Positions 28,561 to 38,360 of a stretch of 64,000 nt of DNA are shown piece after piece. Location of the stretch: NCBI GenBank assembly GCA_910579225.1, contig CAJTTI010000011.1, forward strand, positions 47,770-111,769. Direction: 5' to 3'. Under the pieces are notes generated by a model, which saw only the letters and a list, made by a program, of their open reading frames with translations, had not been told where the DNA came from and did no database searches. The first letter of the stretch is position 1. The number at the start of each line of letters is the position of its first letter. A program made the position numbers and the translations under genes. Origin of the DNA: an uncultured Lachnospiraceae bacterium (lineage in GTDB: Bacteria; Bacillota; Clostridia; Lachnospirales; Lachnospiraceae).

Positions 28561-28872
28561 TCATATCTCCCGCTCAAATCTCTTCCGGTTTGCTTCCGTG
28601 TATCCGACAGCCATATCCGGATTAGCCTCCTGGAGCTTCTCCAGAAGTTCCCTGGCTTCCTGCATACTCTCAAACTGAAAAATTTCTCTCTTCCCGTCCC
28701 GTTCCACGACGATAACTCTGCCGATCTCCCCATGAAAATTTCCGCAGCACATCTTTGCCGATACTTCCTCCCGCTGCAGATACGCCCACACCAGATCTTT
28801 GACAAAAATTTCACATACAGACAGAAACTTTCTGCATATAAGCTTCCCTTCTGCGACCGTTACTTTTGCCAT
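28561..28872 (-). CDS. Hypothetical protein, 103 residues
   Basis: Not recognised. The start at 28872 follows AAGGAGGTATCT. It is a mixed alpha/beta protein with several cysteines (ICRKFLSVCE, MCCGNF) and a charged C-terminus, no TM helix. It lies between flotillin and another small gene, in the same direction as the VWA/MoxR genes, which suggests a shared transcript. Confidence 0.6.
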   Translation of the reverse strand: MAKVTVAEGKLICRKFLSVCEIFVKDLVWAYLQREEVSAKMCCGNFHGEIGRVIVVERDGKREIFQFESMQEARELLEKLQEANPDMAVGYTEANRKRFEREI

Positions 28873-28932
28873 AGATACCTCCTTTTTTGGGCAGATGCTT
28901 CTTGAAATCTGCATCAGTCTCCCACAACACCA

Positions 28933-29160
28933 CTATAATTCCGTAAAAGTATAGCGCTGCAGCATTCCGGATGTATTCACATGATAAAGAATCGTTCCGT
29001 CTGCCAGATCTTCCCGTTCCAGTTTCAGATCGCTGTCCTTATGCCTGTCCCGGATATACGCTTCCGGATCTTCGATCATCACTTCCTCAAAAAATACATC
29101 CCGCATCTGATTATTTGCACATTCGTTAAAAATCTCATGCACTACCTCATATTCTTTCAT
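28933..29160 (-). CDS. Hypothetical protein, 75 residues
   Basis: Not recognised. The start at 29160 follows AGGAGGGCAAA. It is acidic, with MKEYEVVHEIFNECANNQ and a DPEAYIRDRH segment. It follows the VWA gene by 31 nt on the same strand and may be an accessory gene of the MoxR/VWA unit. Confidence 0.6.
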   Translation of the reverse strand: MKEYEVVHEIFNECANNQMRDVFFEEVMIEDPEAYIRDRHKDSDLKLEREDLADGTILYHVNTSGMLQRYTFTEL

Positions 29161-29191
29161 TTTGCCCTCCTTTTTATTCTTCATGTCTGTC

Positions 29192-30961
29192 CTACTGGTC
29201 GTCCACCTGTTTTTTCAAATATCTGCCAACTACATGAGCAAATGTGGAGAGATCCCGAATATACGCAAAATCTTTACCGAAAATCCTCCGTTCTGCCATC
29301 AGATCCTGCTCTTCCCCCGCAAATACTCCAAGCACAGCAATTCCCTGGCTCCGAAGTCTACGCACTTCTGCGGCCGTATCTTTTACCGCATATTCGCCCG
29401 TATAGACCGACGGATTTTTCACATTGGGCCGGTTGACCACCAGGTCATTGGGCCGCCCATCGCTTAAGACAATCAAGACCTTGTTCTCCTCTGTTCTTTC
29501 CAGCAGACCTTCTGCAGAAGCCCTGATTGCCAGTCCGTCCCGGTTATTGGAAGAAGAAGTAAATTCCATCAGGCGCCAGTCCGCTTCCCGGCCCTCGTCA
29601 TATTCCCGGAATCTGCGCATGACTGTATGATCCCAGAACGTACAAAAACCGAAGACCCGATGAGGAATCCCTGCTCTGGAGAGAGCAGCCGACAGAATAT
29701 ATCCCTGCAACGCCACCATATGCTGACGGCTTCTCTGGGAACCGCTGGCATCAATCAGCACATCTACTACAAAATCCGAACAATGCCTTCTGGTCTCCCG
29801 CAGGAAAAGTCTGGCATCTTCTGATCTTCCCACTTTCCAGAGCTTTGCCGGAACAATATTCCCGTAAGACGCTGCATACTGCTCCGCCTCATTTCTTGCC
29901 TGCAGGGAACGCTTCAGGATGTCTCCCAGTTCATTGATATTATGGCGTGTCACACGCGCATTCTGTCGGTAAAATCTCTGATTCATCTCCCAGGTCCGCT
30001 TTGCCATCACATAAGTGTTGTTTTCCCGCACACAGTTTCCGATGATACCATCTGTAAAGTACAGTTTACAATCTGCATGGACTCCTCTGCAGATCCGTCG
30101 GTTCATCCTCTTCAGCTCCCGTTCCTCCATATAGGAAGAGCCAAAATGCAATTCTATGTAGGAATGCATTTTTTGTGCCGCTTCTTCATTGATCAGAATC
30201 TTGCCAATACGCGTTTTCCCGGTCTCATCCTCTTCTTCCTCCACGACACTGCTGCTGGCCTGACGCATCATCTCTTCCAGAGAACTCTCCGCTGCCGTCT
30301 CGTCCAGGAAATCCTGCCAGTCAAATTTCCTCAAGTCATCTGTGGGAACTGCCAGAACTTCCCTAAGCCCCCCGTGTTCTTCTTCGAATTTCGGGTCCAC
30401 CAGACAGTTATAGAACGTATCTACCTGGCGAATCACATCTATGGTCTGTACGGCGTTTCTGAGCGCAAACAGGGCTTCTGCCTGCTCCCGTATCTTCTTC
30501 TCCGCCGTCCATTTACCATCAATTCCCTCCTGCAACATGGCAATCTTCATCCGTCCGGCTGCATTGCCCGGTCTGGAAAGCCTGTGAAAATCTCTCTCCA
30601 AAATATCTGCAAAAGCTTTCTTCCTGAGTGTCGCCACTCCTTTCCTTTCTCCTGTCACCTTCTCCGCCACTGCCTGGTCCACACACATCTGCGCCAGATT
30701 TGAGAGAGCGGACTCATCTGCTCCCAGATACAGTTTTTTCACCAGATACAATCCAAGTTCATCTTTGGAAAAATATCTGGCAAAAGCCCCCTGTTTCACC
30801 GCATCATACAGAGAAATATATTTGGATCGCCGAAAAGACTGTATATCCAGTTCCACATCCAGCTCATAGTCGCCGCTTACGGTCCACAGAAGATTTTTCA
30901 TACGATTCTGCAGCTCATACTCGTATTCTTCCTCCGTATACCCCCCTGACTGTTCCAGCAT
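29192..30961 (-). CDS. VWA domain protein, partner of the MoxR-type ATPase
   Basis: 589 residues from the ATG at 30961, which overlaps the ATPase stop as TGATG and has AGGTG upstream; a start at 30985 is also open. The C-terminal third is a von Willebrand A domain with the MIDAS sequence VLIDASGSQRS and a distal aspartate in LIVLSDGRPND. It resembles CobT/NorD-type activation proteins. MoxR/VWA pairs act as chaperones that insert cofactors or remodel protein complexes. The target is unknown. Confidence 0.88.
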   Translation of the reverse strand: MLEQSGGYTEEEYEYELQNRMKNLLWTVSGDYELDVELDIQSFRRSKYISLYDAVKQGAFARYFSKDELGLYLVKKLYLGADESALSNLAQMCVDQAVAEKVTGERKGVATLRKKAFADILERDFHRLSRPGNAAGRMKIAMLQEGIDGKWTAEKKIREQAEALFALRNAVQTIDVIRQVDTFYNCLVDPKFEEEHGGLREVLAVPTDDLRKFDWQDFLDETAAESSLEEMMRQASSSVVEEEEDETGKTRIGKILINEEAAQKMHSYIELHFGSSYMEERELKRMNRRICRGVHADCKLYFTDGIIGNCVRENNTYVMAKRTWEMNQRFYRQNARVTRHNINELGDILKRSLQARNEAEQYAASYGNIVPAKLWKVGRSEDARLFLRETRRHCSDFVVDVLIDASGSQRSRQHMVALQGYILSAALSRAGIPHRVFGFCTFWDHTVMRRFREYDEGREADWRLMEFTSSSNNRDGLAIRASAEGLLERTEENKVLIVLSDGRPNDLVVNRPNVKNPSVYTGEYAVKDTAAEVRRLRSQGIAVLGVFAGEEQDLMAERRIFGKDFAYIRDLSTFAHVVGRYLKKQVDDQ

Positions 30962-31878
30962 CAAAACACCTGCTCTTTCGTCCATTCTTCCGGAATTCGG
31001 GTCATCACCATGTCCGACACAATCTCACGCTCAAAAATATCAAAAGCTTTGTTGGTGACCCCCATCTGCACCGCCTGCCAGGGTGCAAGTCCCACCCGCA
31101 CGGCGCCAAGTGCTGCCAAAAGCCCCCGAAGGTCCATGGCCTTTGTGGAAATCTCACTGTTCTGAGCCTTCACCTGCAGATCCAGAAACAGCCCGGAGAA
31201 TGCCTGCAGTGCATCTTCTTTTATATCCGGATAATCATGAAGGATGATCCGATGCAGCGTCTCCTCCTTCAGCATAGGCATATCTATGACCAGGAAACGG
31301 GACACCAAAGCCTCATTCAGCTCCTTCGTCCCTGCATAACCATAATTCATGGTTCCGATAAAACGTGCTGACGGATGCAGATTGATCTTCTCATAGCCAG
31401 GTACATCAATGATCCTTCTGTGGTCCAGCGTGGCATGCAGTACGGATGCCGCATCATTTTTCGCCATATTAATCTCATCCAGAATCCCGAAGCCGCCCTC
31501 CTCCGCACAGCGATAGACACTGCCCTTTCGAAGCTGAACTTCATTATTCCGGAACGTATCCGTTCCAATCAAAGAGCTGCTGTCTGTCGTCACATTGAAG
31601 GAAATATTGTATACCGGCCTTCCGAAAATCCATGCCAAATTCTCTGCCAGGATATTTTTCCCGGTGGCTTTTGCTCCGCTGAGCAGAAGATTGGAGCCTT
31701 CCAGAAGCGCTGCCACAGCCATCTCCAGAATCTCCTTTCCATAAAATGGTATGGATGGCCGTACCACACGGTCCTTAACTTCCTCCCGCACCGGATATTC
31801 CTTCCGAAACGCCTCCACTTTGCAGATCAAAAGGTTGTCCACCCCCTGCTCTTCCAGAAATCTCAGTTCTCCCTGCAT
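30961..31878 (-). CDS. MoxR-type AAA+ ATPase with unusual Walker A
   Basis: 305 residues. Walker A reads LLSGAKATGKN, with Asn where Ser/Thr is usual after GK. Walker B is GFGILDEINMAK, and sensor and arginine segments follow (GTMNYGYAG, ALVSRFLVIDM). The segment FNVTTDSSSLIGTDTF is typical of MoxR/AAA_5 proteins. It overlaps the VWA gene and surely functions with it. The Asn substitution could weaken ATP hydrolysis, or be normal in this subfamily. Confidence 0.88.
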   Translation of the reverse strand: MQGELRFLEEQGVDNLLICKVEAFRKEYPVREEVKDRVVRPSIPFYGKEILEMAVAALLEGSNLLLSGAKATGKNILAENLAWIFGRPVYNISFNVTTDSSSLIGTDTFRNNEVQLRKGSVYRCAEEGGFGILDEINMAKNDAASVLHATLDHRRIIDVPGYEKINLHPSARFIGTMNYGYAGTKELNEALVSRFLVIDMPMLKEETLHRIILHDYPDIKEDALQAFSGLFLDLQVKAQNSEISTKAMDLRGLLAALGAVRVGLAPWQAVQMGVTNKAFDIFEREIVSDMVMTRIPEEWTKEQVF

Positions 31879-31960
31879 CGTATTCTGCTCCTTTTTGTTG
31901 AAGTTTTATGTCTGTCTTTCCAGATTCTTTTATTCGATTTATGCCGCTCAAAATATCCTG

Positions 31961-33061
31961 TCACTCCAGAAACTGTGCCAGTACATAGTTACTCACGTCG
32001 ATTCCCCGATCCGTCAGACGGACTCTGCCTTCTGCCTCCTCCAAAAGCTGCTGCTGCTGAAGTTTCTGAAACAACGACGCATAATACTCCTGATATCGGC
32101 CCGGAAACACCCCTTCTGTCTTGCGAAGTCCCAGAAAGAAATATTCTTCCCTGATCTCCCGGTCTGTCAAAGGCTCCATGGTACCCTCTGTATTTCCGTC
32201 CAGATATTCAGAAATCACCATCTGATTTGTATACCGCACCTGGTTCAAAAGCGAAGCCGCCCCAAGCCCGTATCCTTTATAGTCTGTCCGGTTCCAGTAT
32301 CCCAGATTGTGCCTGCAGGCATACCCCGGCTTCGCATAGTTGGAAATCTCATAACGCTCATATCCATAAGCAACAGCCAGCTTCTTTGTATCATAATACA
32401 TCTGACGCTCCTCTTCCTCTGAAGGAAGAAGCTCCGGATGTCCGCTGTATCGCTCATGAAAAGGCGTTCCCTCTTCAATGATCAGGCTGTATGCCGATAT
32501 ATGTTCCGGTGAAAGTGTACATACTTTTTCAAGAGTCTTCCGCCAGCTCTCCTTTGTCTGCCCGGGGAGGGCAGACATAAGGTCCACATTGATGTTGTGA
32601 AATCCCACCGCTCTTGCGATCTGATAACTTTCCTGAAACTGTTCCCAGGTGTGGATCCGCCCCAGTTTTTGCAATTCCTCATTATTCGCCGACTGAAGCC
32701 CCAGGCTCAGACGATTTATGCCTGCTTCCAGGTATTTTGATAGCTTTTCTTCATCCACAGTTCCCGGATTCACTTCCACTGTGATCTCCGGATTTCCAGA
32801 AAACAAAAACTGTTTTCTAAGCTCCCCCATAATCTTGTAAAGGCAATCCGCTTCCAGGATACTTGGAGTCCCGCCTCCAAAAAAGACGGTCTGCACTTCA
32901 TATCCATCAGATAACTTCTCTGATCTGCGTATTTCTTCCAGGAGCCTTTCCACATAAGCGCTCTGCACTTCCCGCTCTGCGGGAGCTGACAGAAAATCAC
33001 AGTAGGCACATTTGCGGATACAAAATGGAATGTGAACATATAACTCCAGCGGTTTAGGCAT
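31961..33061 (-). CDS. hemW: Radical SAM protein HemW (coproporphyrinogen oxidase-like)
   Basis: 366 residues from ATG 33061, 1 nt after the lepA stop. The 4Fe-4S motif is CIRKCAYCDF (CxxxCxxC), followed by FFGGGTPS and VEVNPGTVD. HemW-type proteins lack oxidase activity and act as haem chaperones. The lepA-hemW order is widely conserved in Firmicutes and supports the call. Confidence 0.93.
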   Translation of the reverse strand: MPKPLELYVHIPFCIRKCAYCDFLSAPAEREVQSAYVERLLEEIRRSEKLSDGYEVQTVFFGGGTPSILEADCLYKIMGELRKQFLFSGNPEITVEVNPGTVDEEKLSKYLEAGINRLSLGLQSANNEELQKLGRIHTWEQFQESYQIARAVGFHNINVDLMSALPGQTKESWRKTLEKVCTLSPEHISAYSLIIEEGTPFHERYSGHPELLPSEEEERQMYYDTKKLAVAYGYERYEISNYAKPGYACRHNLGYWNRTDYKGYGLGAASLLNQVRYTNQMVISEYLDGNTEGTMEPLTDREIREEYFFLGLRKTEGVFPGRYQEYYASLFQKLQQQQLLEEAEGRVRLTDRGIDVSNYVLAQFLE

Positions 33062-33062
33062 C

Positions 33063-34880
33063 TTACTTCTTATCATCCAGCTTCAGCACACTCATAAATG
33101 CTTTCTGAGGGATTTCCACATTGCCGATCTGGCGCATCCGTTTCTTGCCTTCTTTCTGCTTTTCCAAAAGCTTCCGTTTCCGGGTAATATCGCCTCCATA
33201 GCATTTTGCCAATACATCTTTTCTCATGGCTTTTACTGTCTCTCTGGCGATAATCTTGCCGCCCACTGCAGCCTGAATCGGGATCTCGAAGAGGTGTCTC
33301 GGAATCTCATCCTTTAGTTTCTCACACATCTTCCTGCCTCTGTCATAAGCAGAAGCTCCATGCACGATGAAGGAGAGAGCATCCACCTCCTCCCGGTTGA
33401 TCAGGATGTCCAGCTTCACCAGTTCCGACTGCACATAGCCTTTAAAATCATAGTCAAAGGACGCATAACCTCTGGAACGGGATTTCAGTGCATCAAAGAA
33501 ATCATAGATAATCTCATTCAGTGGAAGTTCATACTTCAGCAAAGCTCTTGTCTCTTCCATATATTCCATTCCCAGATAGACGCCCCGACGTTCCTGACAG
33601 AGCTCCATGATGGAGCCGATAAACTCCGTCGTCACCATAATCTCTGCGCTCACCATGGGTTCTTCCATATGCTCAATCTCCGACGGGTCCGGCAGGTTGG
33701 AGGGATTTGTCAACTCAATCATCTCTCCGTTCGACTTGTACACCCGATAGATAACGCCCGGGGCCGTTGTAACCAGGTCCAGATTGTATTCTCTTTCCAG
33801 CCGTTCCTGAATAATCTCCAGATGCAAAAGCCCAAGAAATCCACATCGGAACCCAAATCCCAAAGCGATAGAAGTCTCCGGTTCAAACTGAAGCGCCGCA
33901 TCATTAAGCTGGAGCTTTTCCAGTGCATCCCGAAGGTCCGGATATTTTGCCCCGTCCGCCGGGTAAAGTCCGCAATATACCATGGATTGTACTTTCTTAT
34001 ATCCCGGCAGCGGTTCCTCACAAGGCCTGGACCGGTCAGTCACCGTGTCACCCACCCGGGTATCCTTTACATTCTTAATGCTTCCGGTGATATACCCGAC
34101 CATTCCCGCACTCAACTCTTCGCACGGAATGAACTGGCCGGCTCCAAAATACCCCACTTCCACCACATCAGCTTCCGCTCCGGTTGCCATCATCCGGATG
34201 GGAGTTCCTTTACGGACCGTTCCTTCCTTGATCCTGCAGAAAATGATCACCCCTTTATAAGAATCGTACACAGAATCAAAGATCAGTGCCTGCAGGGGCG
34301 CTTCCGGACTTCCTCCTGGTGCCGGTATCCTCTTCACAATCTGTTCCAGCACCTCATCCACATTCTGTCCGGTTTTCGCCGAAATCAACGGAGCATCCTG
34401 GGCTTCAATCCCAATCACGTCTTCAATCTCATCAATGACTCTCTGAGGCTCCGCACTGGGCAAATCAATCTTATTGATTACCGGAAGCACATCCAGATCA
34501 TGATCCAGCGCCAAATATACATTCGCCAAAGTCTGGGCTTCAATCCCCTGAGCCGCATCCACCACCAGAATCGCCCCGTCACAGGCGGCCAGACTTCTGG
34601 ATACTTCATAGTTAAAGTCCACATGTCCCGGCGTATCGATCAGATTGAATATATATTCCTCACCGTCCTGCGCCTGATATACGGTCCGGACCGTCTGCGC
34701 TTTGATTGTGATTCCCCGCTCTCTTTCCAGCTCCATATTATCCAGCACCTGAGACTGCATCTCCCGGCTGGTCAAAAGACCAGTCTTCTCAATGATCCGG
34801 TCCGCCAGTGTCGATTTTCCATGATCTATATGCGCCACAATACAAAAATTGCGGATTTTGCTTTGATCTACTGCTGCCAT
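33063..34880 (-). CDS. lepA: Elongation factor 4 (LepA)
   Basis: 605 residues from ATG 34880 with CGGAGGATATAAG upstream. G1 is AHIDHGKST, G3 DTPGHVDF, G4 NKIDLPSA; the C-terminal domain holds ARETVKAMRKDVLAKCYGGDITRKRKLL, unique to LepA. It back-translocates or remodels stalled ribosomes at the membrane. A longer in-frame reading extends into the tandem repeat upstream but lacks a ribosome site and conserved sequence. Confidence 0.97.
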   Translation of the reverse strand: MAAVDQSKIRNFCIVAHIDHGKSTLADRIIEKTGLLTSREMQSQVLDNMELERERGITIKAQTVRTVYQAQDGEEYIFNLIDTPGHVDFNYEVSRSLAACDGAILVVDAAQGIEAQTLANVYLALDHDLDVLPVINKIDLPSAEPQRVIDEIEDVIGIEAQDAPLISAKTGQNVDEVLEQIVKRIPAPGGSPEAPLQALIFDSVYDSYKGVIIFCRIKEGTVRKGTPIRMMATGAEADVVEVGYFGAGQFIPCEELSAGMVGYITGSIKNVKDTRVGDTVTDRSRPCEEPLPGYKKVQSMVYCGLYPADGAKYPDLRDALEKLQLNDAALQFEPETSIALGFGFRCGFLGLLHLEIIQERLEREYNLDLVTTAPGVIYRVYKSNGEMIELTNPSNLPDPSEIEHMEEPMVSAEIMVTTEFIGSIMELCQERRGVYLGMEYMEETRALLKYELPLNEIIYDFFDALKSRSRGYASFDYDFKGYVQSELVKLDILINREEVDALSFIVHGASAYDRGRKMCEKLKDEIPRHLFEIPIQAAVGGKIIARETVKAMRKDVLAKCYGGDITRKRKLLEKQKEGKKRMRQIGNVEIPQKAFMSVLKLDDKK

Positions 34881-34910
34881 CTTATATCCTCCGTCTTTTA
34901 TAATAAATGC

Positions 34911-35425
34911 CTGCTTCGCTTCCGTGTCCCCACGGCGCTCCGCCGCCTCTGACTTCTTCCGCACTGTTTTCTCATCTGCCTGCTACGGCAGGCCGCAGTG
35001 CCCGCTCGACTCCACTTCGCTTCGTCTCGCTATCGGGCTTCGCCCTATGGAATCCGTCAGATGCTGCTTCGCTTCCGTGTCCCCACGGCGCTCCGCCGCC
35101 TCTGACTTCTTCCGCACTGTTTTCTCATCTGCCTGCTACGGCAGGCCGCAGTGCCCGCTCGACTCCACTTCGCTTCGTCTCGCTATCGGGCTTCGCCCTA
35201 TGGAATCCGTCAGATGCTGCTTCGCTTCCGTGTCCCCACGGCGCTCCGCCGCCTCTGACTTCTTCCGCACTGTTTTCTCATCTGCCTGCTACGGCAGGCC
35301 GCAGTGCCCGCTCGACTCCACTTCGCTTCGTCTCGCTATCGGGCTTCGCCCTATGGAATCCGTCAGATGCTGCTTCGCTTCCGTGTCCCCACGGCGCTCC
35401 GCCGCCTCTGACTTCTTCCGCACTG
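34911..35425. repeat. 153-bp tandem repeat, 3.4 copies, hairpin-rich
   Basis: Copies begin at 34911, 35064, 35217 and 35370; the last is cut short at about 35425. The three full copies look essentially identical. Each unit holds several short palindromes: CCGTG(GGGA)CACGG and GGGC(GAA)GCCC on the minus strand, GCCTGC(CGTA)GCAGGC, GGCG(GAG)CGCC, and TCTGAC/GTCAGA. The period is a multiple of three, so all phases tend to stay open. It lies between spoIIP and lepA, both on the minus strand. Confidence 0.95.
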
Positions 35426-35443
35426 CTCATTGCTTATAATATA

Positions 35444-36736
35444 TCACGGATCAAATACCTTATCAAGTATGTCTGACAGAGGTTCCATGGTATTCATCAT
35501 CTCTTGGAGCGTATTGGTCTGCGCTCCTACTTCTATTAAAAGCGCCTTGTCGGACAGGTGCAGGTTGTAGCGCAGACTTCGTAGGTAGATGTTCCTGGCC
35601 AATCCCGGATAATACTGTTCGCTTTTCAGCTTCAGCTGAAGCGTCAGCGCCAGATTATCCTGTATGTACGGATTATACAGATAATCAATAGGACCATTTT
35701 TCTTGGTCCGGCTCAGACCGTTGAAGAACATGAATCTGGCCATGGTTTTCCCGTTAATCTCCGTCACCAGTCTCGTCCCTTCTGCCACTCCGTCCCTGTG
35801 AAGGTCTATCACTGACTGGATCCCCGGATTCGCTTCCAGAATGGCGCTGATCTCCTTCTGGGCCTTACTGTATGCCTCATTTCGGTCCAGTTTGCCGTCC
35901 ACCAGGTCGTAGACGCTGGTCACATGCATCACATCATATCCTTTTTCCCGCAAAAGCTGCGTCAGGTATTCTCCCACCCCGACAATCGTAGTCGAATTGT
36001 CACCTGGTACAGAATCCACAAATCCTTCCTGAGAATGAGTGTGATAGATTAGTATCTGCGGTCCTTCCACTTCTTTATTAATGCTCATGTCTTTGGACAG
36101 CAATACTTCTGCATTCAAATCTTCCGGAGAAATTGCGGTAGTCTTATCCATGGAATAAAAATTACCAAACAGATAGTCAAAGTCTGAAAGTTCCTCCATA
36201 TTATAGATCGTACCTGCTGTAACGGTCGCCGGTATCTCCTCTGATGCACGCTCAGCCGCCTGTGCTTCTTCCAGTGCCTTCTGTTCCTCTCTCTCCCTTT
36301 CTGCAGCCGCCCTTTCATTTTCTTCCTGAGCAAGCGTCTCCATATCATATTCCTTACCGGTTTCATCCAGTTCATTTTCATCATGAACGCCGCCTGTTAT
36401 CAACATCTCATAAGTAGACGCATTTTCCACGCCTCCATCCTGTTTCGCCCCGTACTGAAGCCGGTAAAGCGGATGCATAGTCATAATACGTCTTATGTAC
36501 CAATCGGCAAAGGAATCGCTGTCTCCGCCTTCCCTATATTCCAGAAAAAGCCCTGGATACAGGCAGCGTGCGAACTCCCTCTGGCACACACGCTGCATAG
36601 ATGACCTGCTCTCGCGAAGCAGACCCGGCAGATCCCCTGACCAAAATCTCCGCCCTCCGGTAAAAACAATATAAGAACCTACCAAAAAAAACAATATCCA
36701 CAATATCCAGTTCCATAATCTTGAAAATCGTTCCAT
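35444..36736 (-). CDS. spoIIP: Stage II sporulation protein P
   Basis: 430 residues from ATG 36736 with GTGAGGATTCTT upstream. One N-terminal TM helix (about 8-28) is followed by a Glu/Ala-rich coiled region, then the amidase/endopeptidase domain with ILIYHTHSQEGF (metal His), VIDLHRDGV (His/Asp) and IEVGAQTNTL (catalytic Glu). SpoIIP cleaves septal peptidoglycan during engulfment with SpoIID and SpoIIM. The gpr-spoIIP order is conserved in spore formers. Confidence 0.95.
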   Translation of the reverse strand: MERFSRLWNWILWILFFLVGSYIVFTGGRRFWSGDLPGLLRESRSSMQRVCQREFARCLYPGLFLEYREGGDSDSFADWYIRRIMTMHPLYRLQYGAKQDGGVENASTYEMLITGGVHDENELDETGKEYDMETLAQEENERAAAEREREEQKALEEAQAAERASEEIPATVTAGTIYNMEELSDFDYLFGNFYSMDKTTAISPEDLNAEVLLSKDMSINKEVEGPQILIYHTHSQEGFVDSVPGDNSTTIVGVGEYLTQLLREKGYDVMHVTSVYDLVDGKLDRNEAYSKAQKEISAILEANPGIQSVIDLHRDGVAEGTRLVTEINGKTMARFMFFNGLSRTKKNGPIDYLYNPYIQDNLALTLQLKLKSEQYYPGLARNIYLRSLRYNLHLSDKALLIEVGAQTNTLQEMMNTMEPLSDILDKVFDP

Positions 36737-36777
36737 AAGAATCCTCACCCATTTATTATATGGGAAAAGCATTCTCT

Positions 36778-37650
36778 CTATGCCTCTTCAGACAGTTGAA
36801 ACGCCATATTCAATGCCTCTGACAGAGTAAAACTGAGCTGTTTGATCGTCTCGTCAATATTTTTCGGTGTCACAAACATGCCGTTCAGGTGCGGCGGCAT
36901 CTGCTCGCAGTTTCCCTGGGCATCATAAATAATAGCGGCAGCCTCCACCACCGTTGGAACTCCTATGGCAATCACCGGTATCCCAAGACTCTCTTCTGTC
37001 AGGCAATTCCTGTGGTTTCCCACTCCGGAGCCCGGCTGTATCCCCGTATCTGTAAGCTGAATCGTCCGGCTGAGCCGTTTTGTGCTTCGCGCTGCCAGTG
37101 CATCAATAACGATCAGAAGATCTGGATTTGTCTGCTCCACGATCCCCCGGATGATTTCCGAAGTTTCCATTCCTGTCTGGGCCATTACTCCCGGCACAAT
37201 TCCGCTGACCTGACAGTATCTGTCGCTTCCCATGGCCTCCTTTCCATATTCCCGGATTAAATGCCTGGTAATGAGCAGATTGGACACCGTCTTCGGCCCC
37301 AGTGCATCCGGCGTCACATCCCGGTTCCCGAGCCCGGCCACCAGAATTGACCGTTCCTTCTCCTCACCCATCAGTTCTCTTAGATAATGAGACAAAGACT
37401 CTGAGATTTCCCGGTGATAATCCTCGTCCGGAGATGCCATGCCCGGAGCTTCAAGTGTCAGGTAATTTCCCATAGGTTTTCCCATTTCCCGTGCCCCTCG
37501 TTCCGATATGATCTGTACTCTTGTCAGCCGAATATCCCTGTACTCATCATATTCCTCCTCAACCACAACGCCATGGACCTCTTCATCACTTCCTTCAAAG
37601 CTTTCTCTGGCCTCCAGCGCCAGGTCCGTCCGTACTCTCATTCGTTCCAT
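36778..37650 (-). CDS. gpr: Germination protease GPR
   Basis: 290 residues. The propeptide region ends before the core RTDLALEARESF; IKG-type conserved segments include VAGLGNRDVTPDALGP and LIVIDALAARSTKRL, where the aspartates of the atypical aspartic protease lie. It degrades small acid-soluble proteins during germination after self-processing. RBS GGAGCTGAAGAG precedes the ATG. It is 41 nt upstream of spoIIP on the same strand. Confidence 0.95.
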   Translation of the reverse strand: MERMRVRTDLALEARESFEGSDEEVHGVVVEEEYDEYRDIRLTRVQIISERGAREMGKPMGNYLTLEAPGMASPDEDYHREISESLSHYLRELMGEEKERSILVAGLGNRDVTPDALGPKTVSNLLITRHLIREYGKEAMGSDRYCQVSGIVPGVMAQTGMETSEIIRGIVEQTNPDLLIVIDALAARSTKRLSRTIQLTDTGIQPGSGVGNHRNCLTEESLGIPVIAIGVPTVVEAAAIIYDAQGNCEQMPPHLNGMFVTPKNIDETIKQLSFTLSEALNMAFQLSEEA

Positions 37651-37997
37651 CTCTTCAGCTCCTCTGTATTCTGTTTTCGTTTTTCATAATATCTTTCCTG
37701 CTCCGTCCGCGCCGAACATCCGAACAGTATTCTGATAAAAAGCAACTTTATAAAAAGCAGCTTTGATCATGATTTTATACACCTGCCGGTATTCAGCCTG
37801 GCGCAGCTGTGAAAAACAACCTTTGACGATAATATTTCCGGAAAAATGTAAATTTATGTATTGACACCGTTTCCTCTTTGGACTAGAATATATTCGTGTG
37901 TTTCCGTGTAAAGCTTCCCCGTGTCTCGCTTTCATGAAACACGTCATAACAATTATCATGAAATTGAATCACAGTGAATAAACCGGAGGTGTACGAA

Positions 37998-38261
37998 TTG
38001 GCTAACATCAAATCTGCAAAGAAAAGAATCTTGGTAACTGAGACCAGAACTGCCAGAAACAAAGCAATTAAATCTGAAGTAAAAACCATGGTTAAGAAAG
38101 TATATGCTGCAATTGATTCCAACGATCAGGATGCGGCAAAGGCTGCTCTGAAAGATGCCGTTTCCACTATGGATAAAGCAACTTCCAAAGGCGTATATCA
38201 TAAGAATACAACTTCCAGAAAAATTTCCCGCCTGCAGAAAGCCGTAAATGCAATGGCTTAA
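37998..38261 (+). CDS. rpsT: 30S ribosomal protein S20
   Basis: 87 residues from a TTG start preceded by CGGAGGTG at proper spacing. ANIKSAKKRILVTETRTARNKA and the C-terminal KGVYHKNTTSRKISRLQKAVNA are classic S20. It binds 16S rRNA early in 30S assembly. A GTG eight codons upstream is also in frame but less likely. S20 genes often start at TTG and are autoregulated. Confidence 0.97.
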   Translation: MANIKSAKKRILVTETRTARNKAIKSEVKTMVKKVYAAIDSNDQDAAKAALKDAVSTMDKATSKGVYHKNTTSRKISRLQKAVNAMA

Positions 38262-38281
38262 TTACAAATTTGCAAAAAAAT

Positions 38282-38318
38282 ATCCCGAACGGTTCCGTCA
38301 TACCGGTCGGGATTTTTA
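38282..38318. terminator. Bidirectional terminator between rpsT and holA
   Basis: ATCCCGAACGG pairs with CCGGTCGGGAT (one bulge) and is followed by TTTTT on the plus strand and preceded by AAAAAAA that serves the minus strand. It separates convergent genes. Confidence 0.85.
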
Positions 38319-38360
38319 TATTTGCAAAAACGCGCAGGAAAGCAGACAGTCTCTCAACGG

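Noticed and set aside
33360..34952. 530-residue plus-strand open frame
   Set aside because: It is antisense to lepA, whose GTPase motifs and family length are unmistakable; the protein has no recognisable domain.
34911..35425. CRISPR array
   Set aside because: Unit length is 153 bp with no short repeat/variable spacer pattern and no cas genes nearby.
34907..35476. Two long open frames over the tandem repeat, coding for near-identical 51-residue repeats
   Set aside because: The repeat period is a multiple of three, which keeps frames open by chance. Composition is dominated by palindromes, no RBS precedes, and the frames end in the spoIIP gene.
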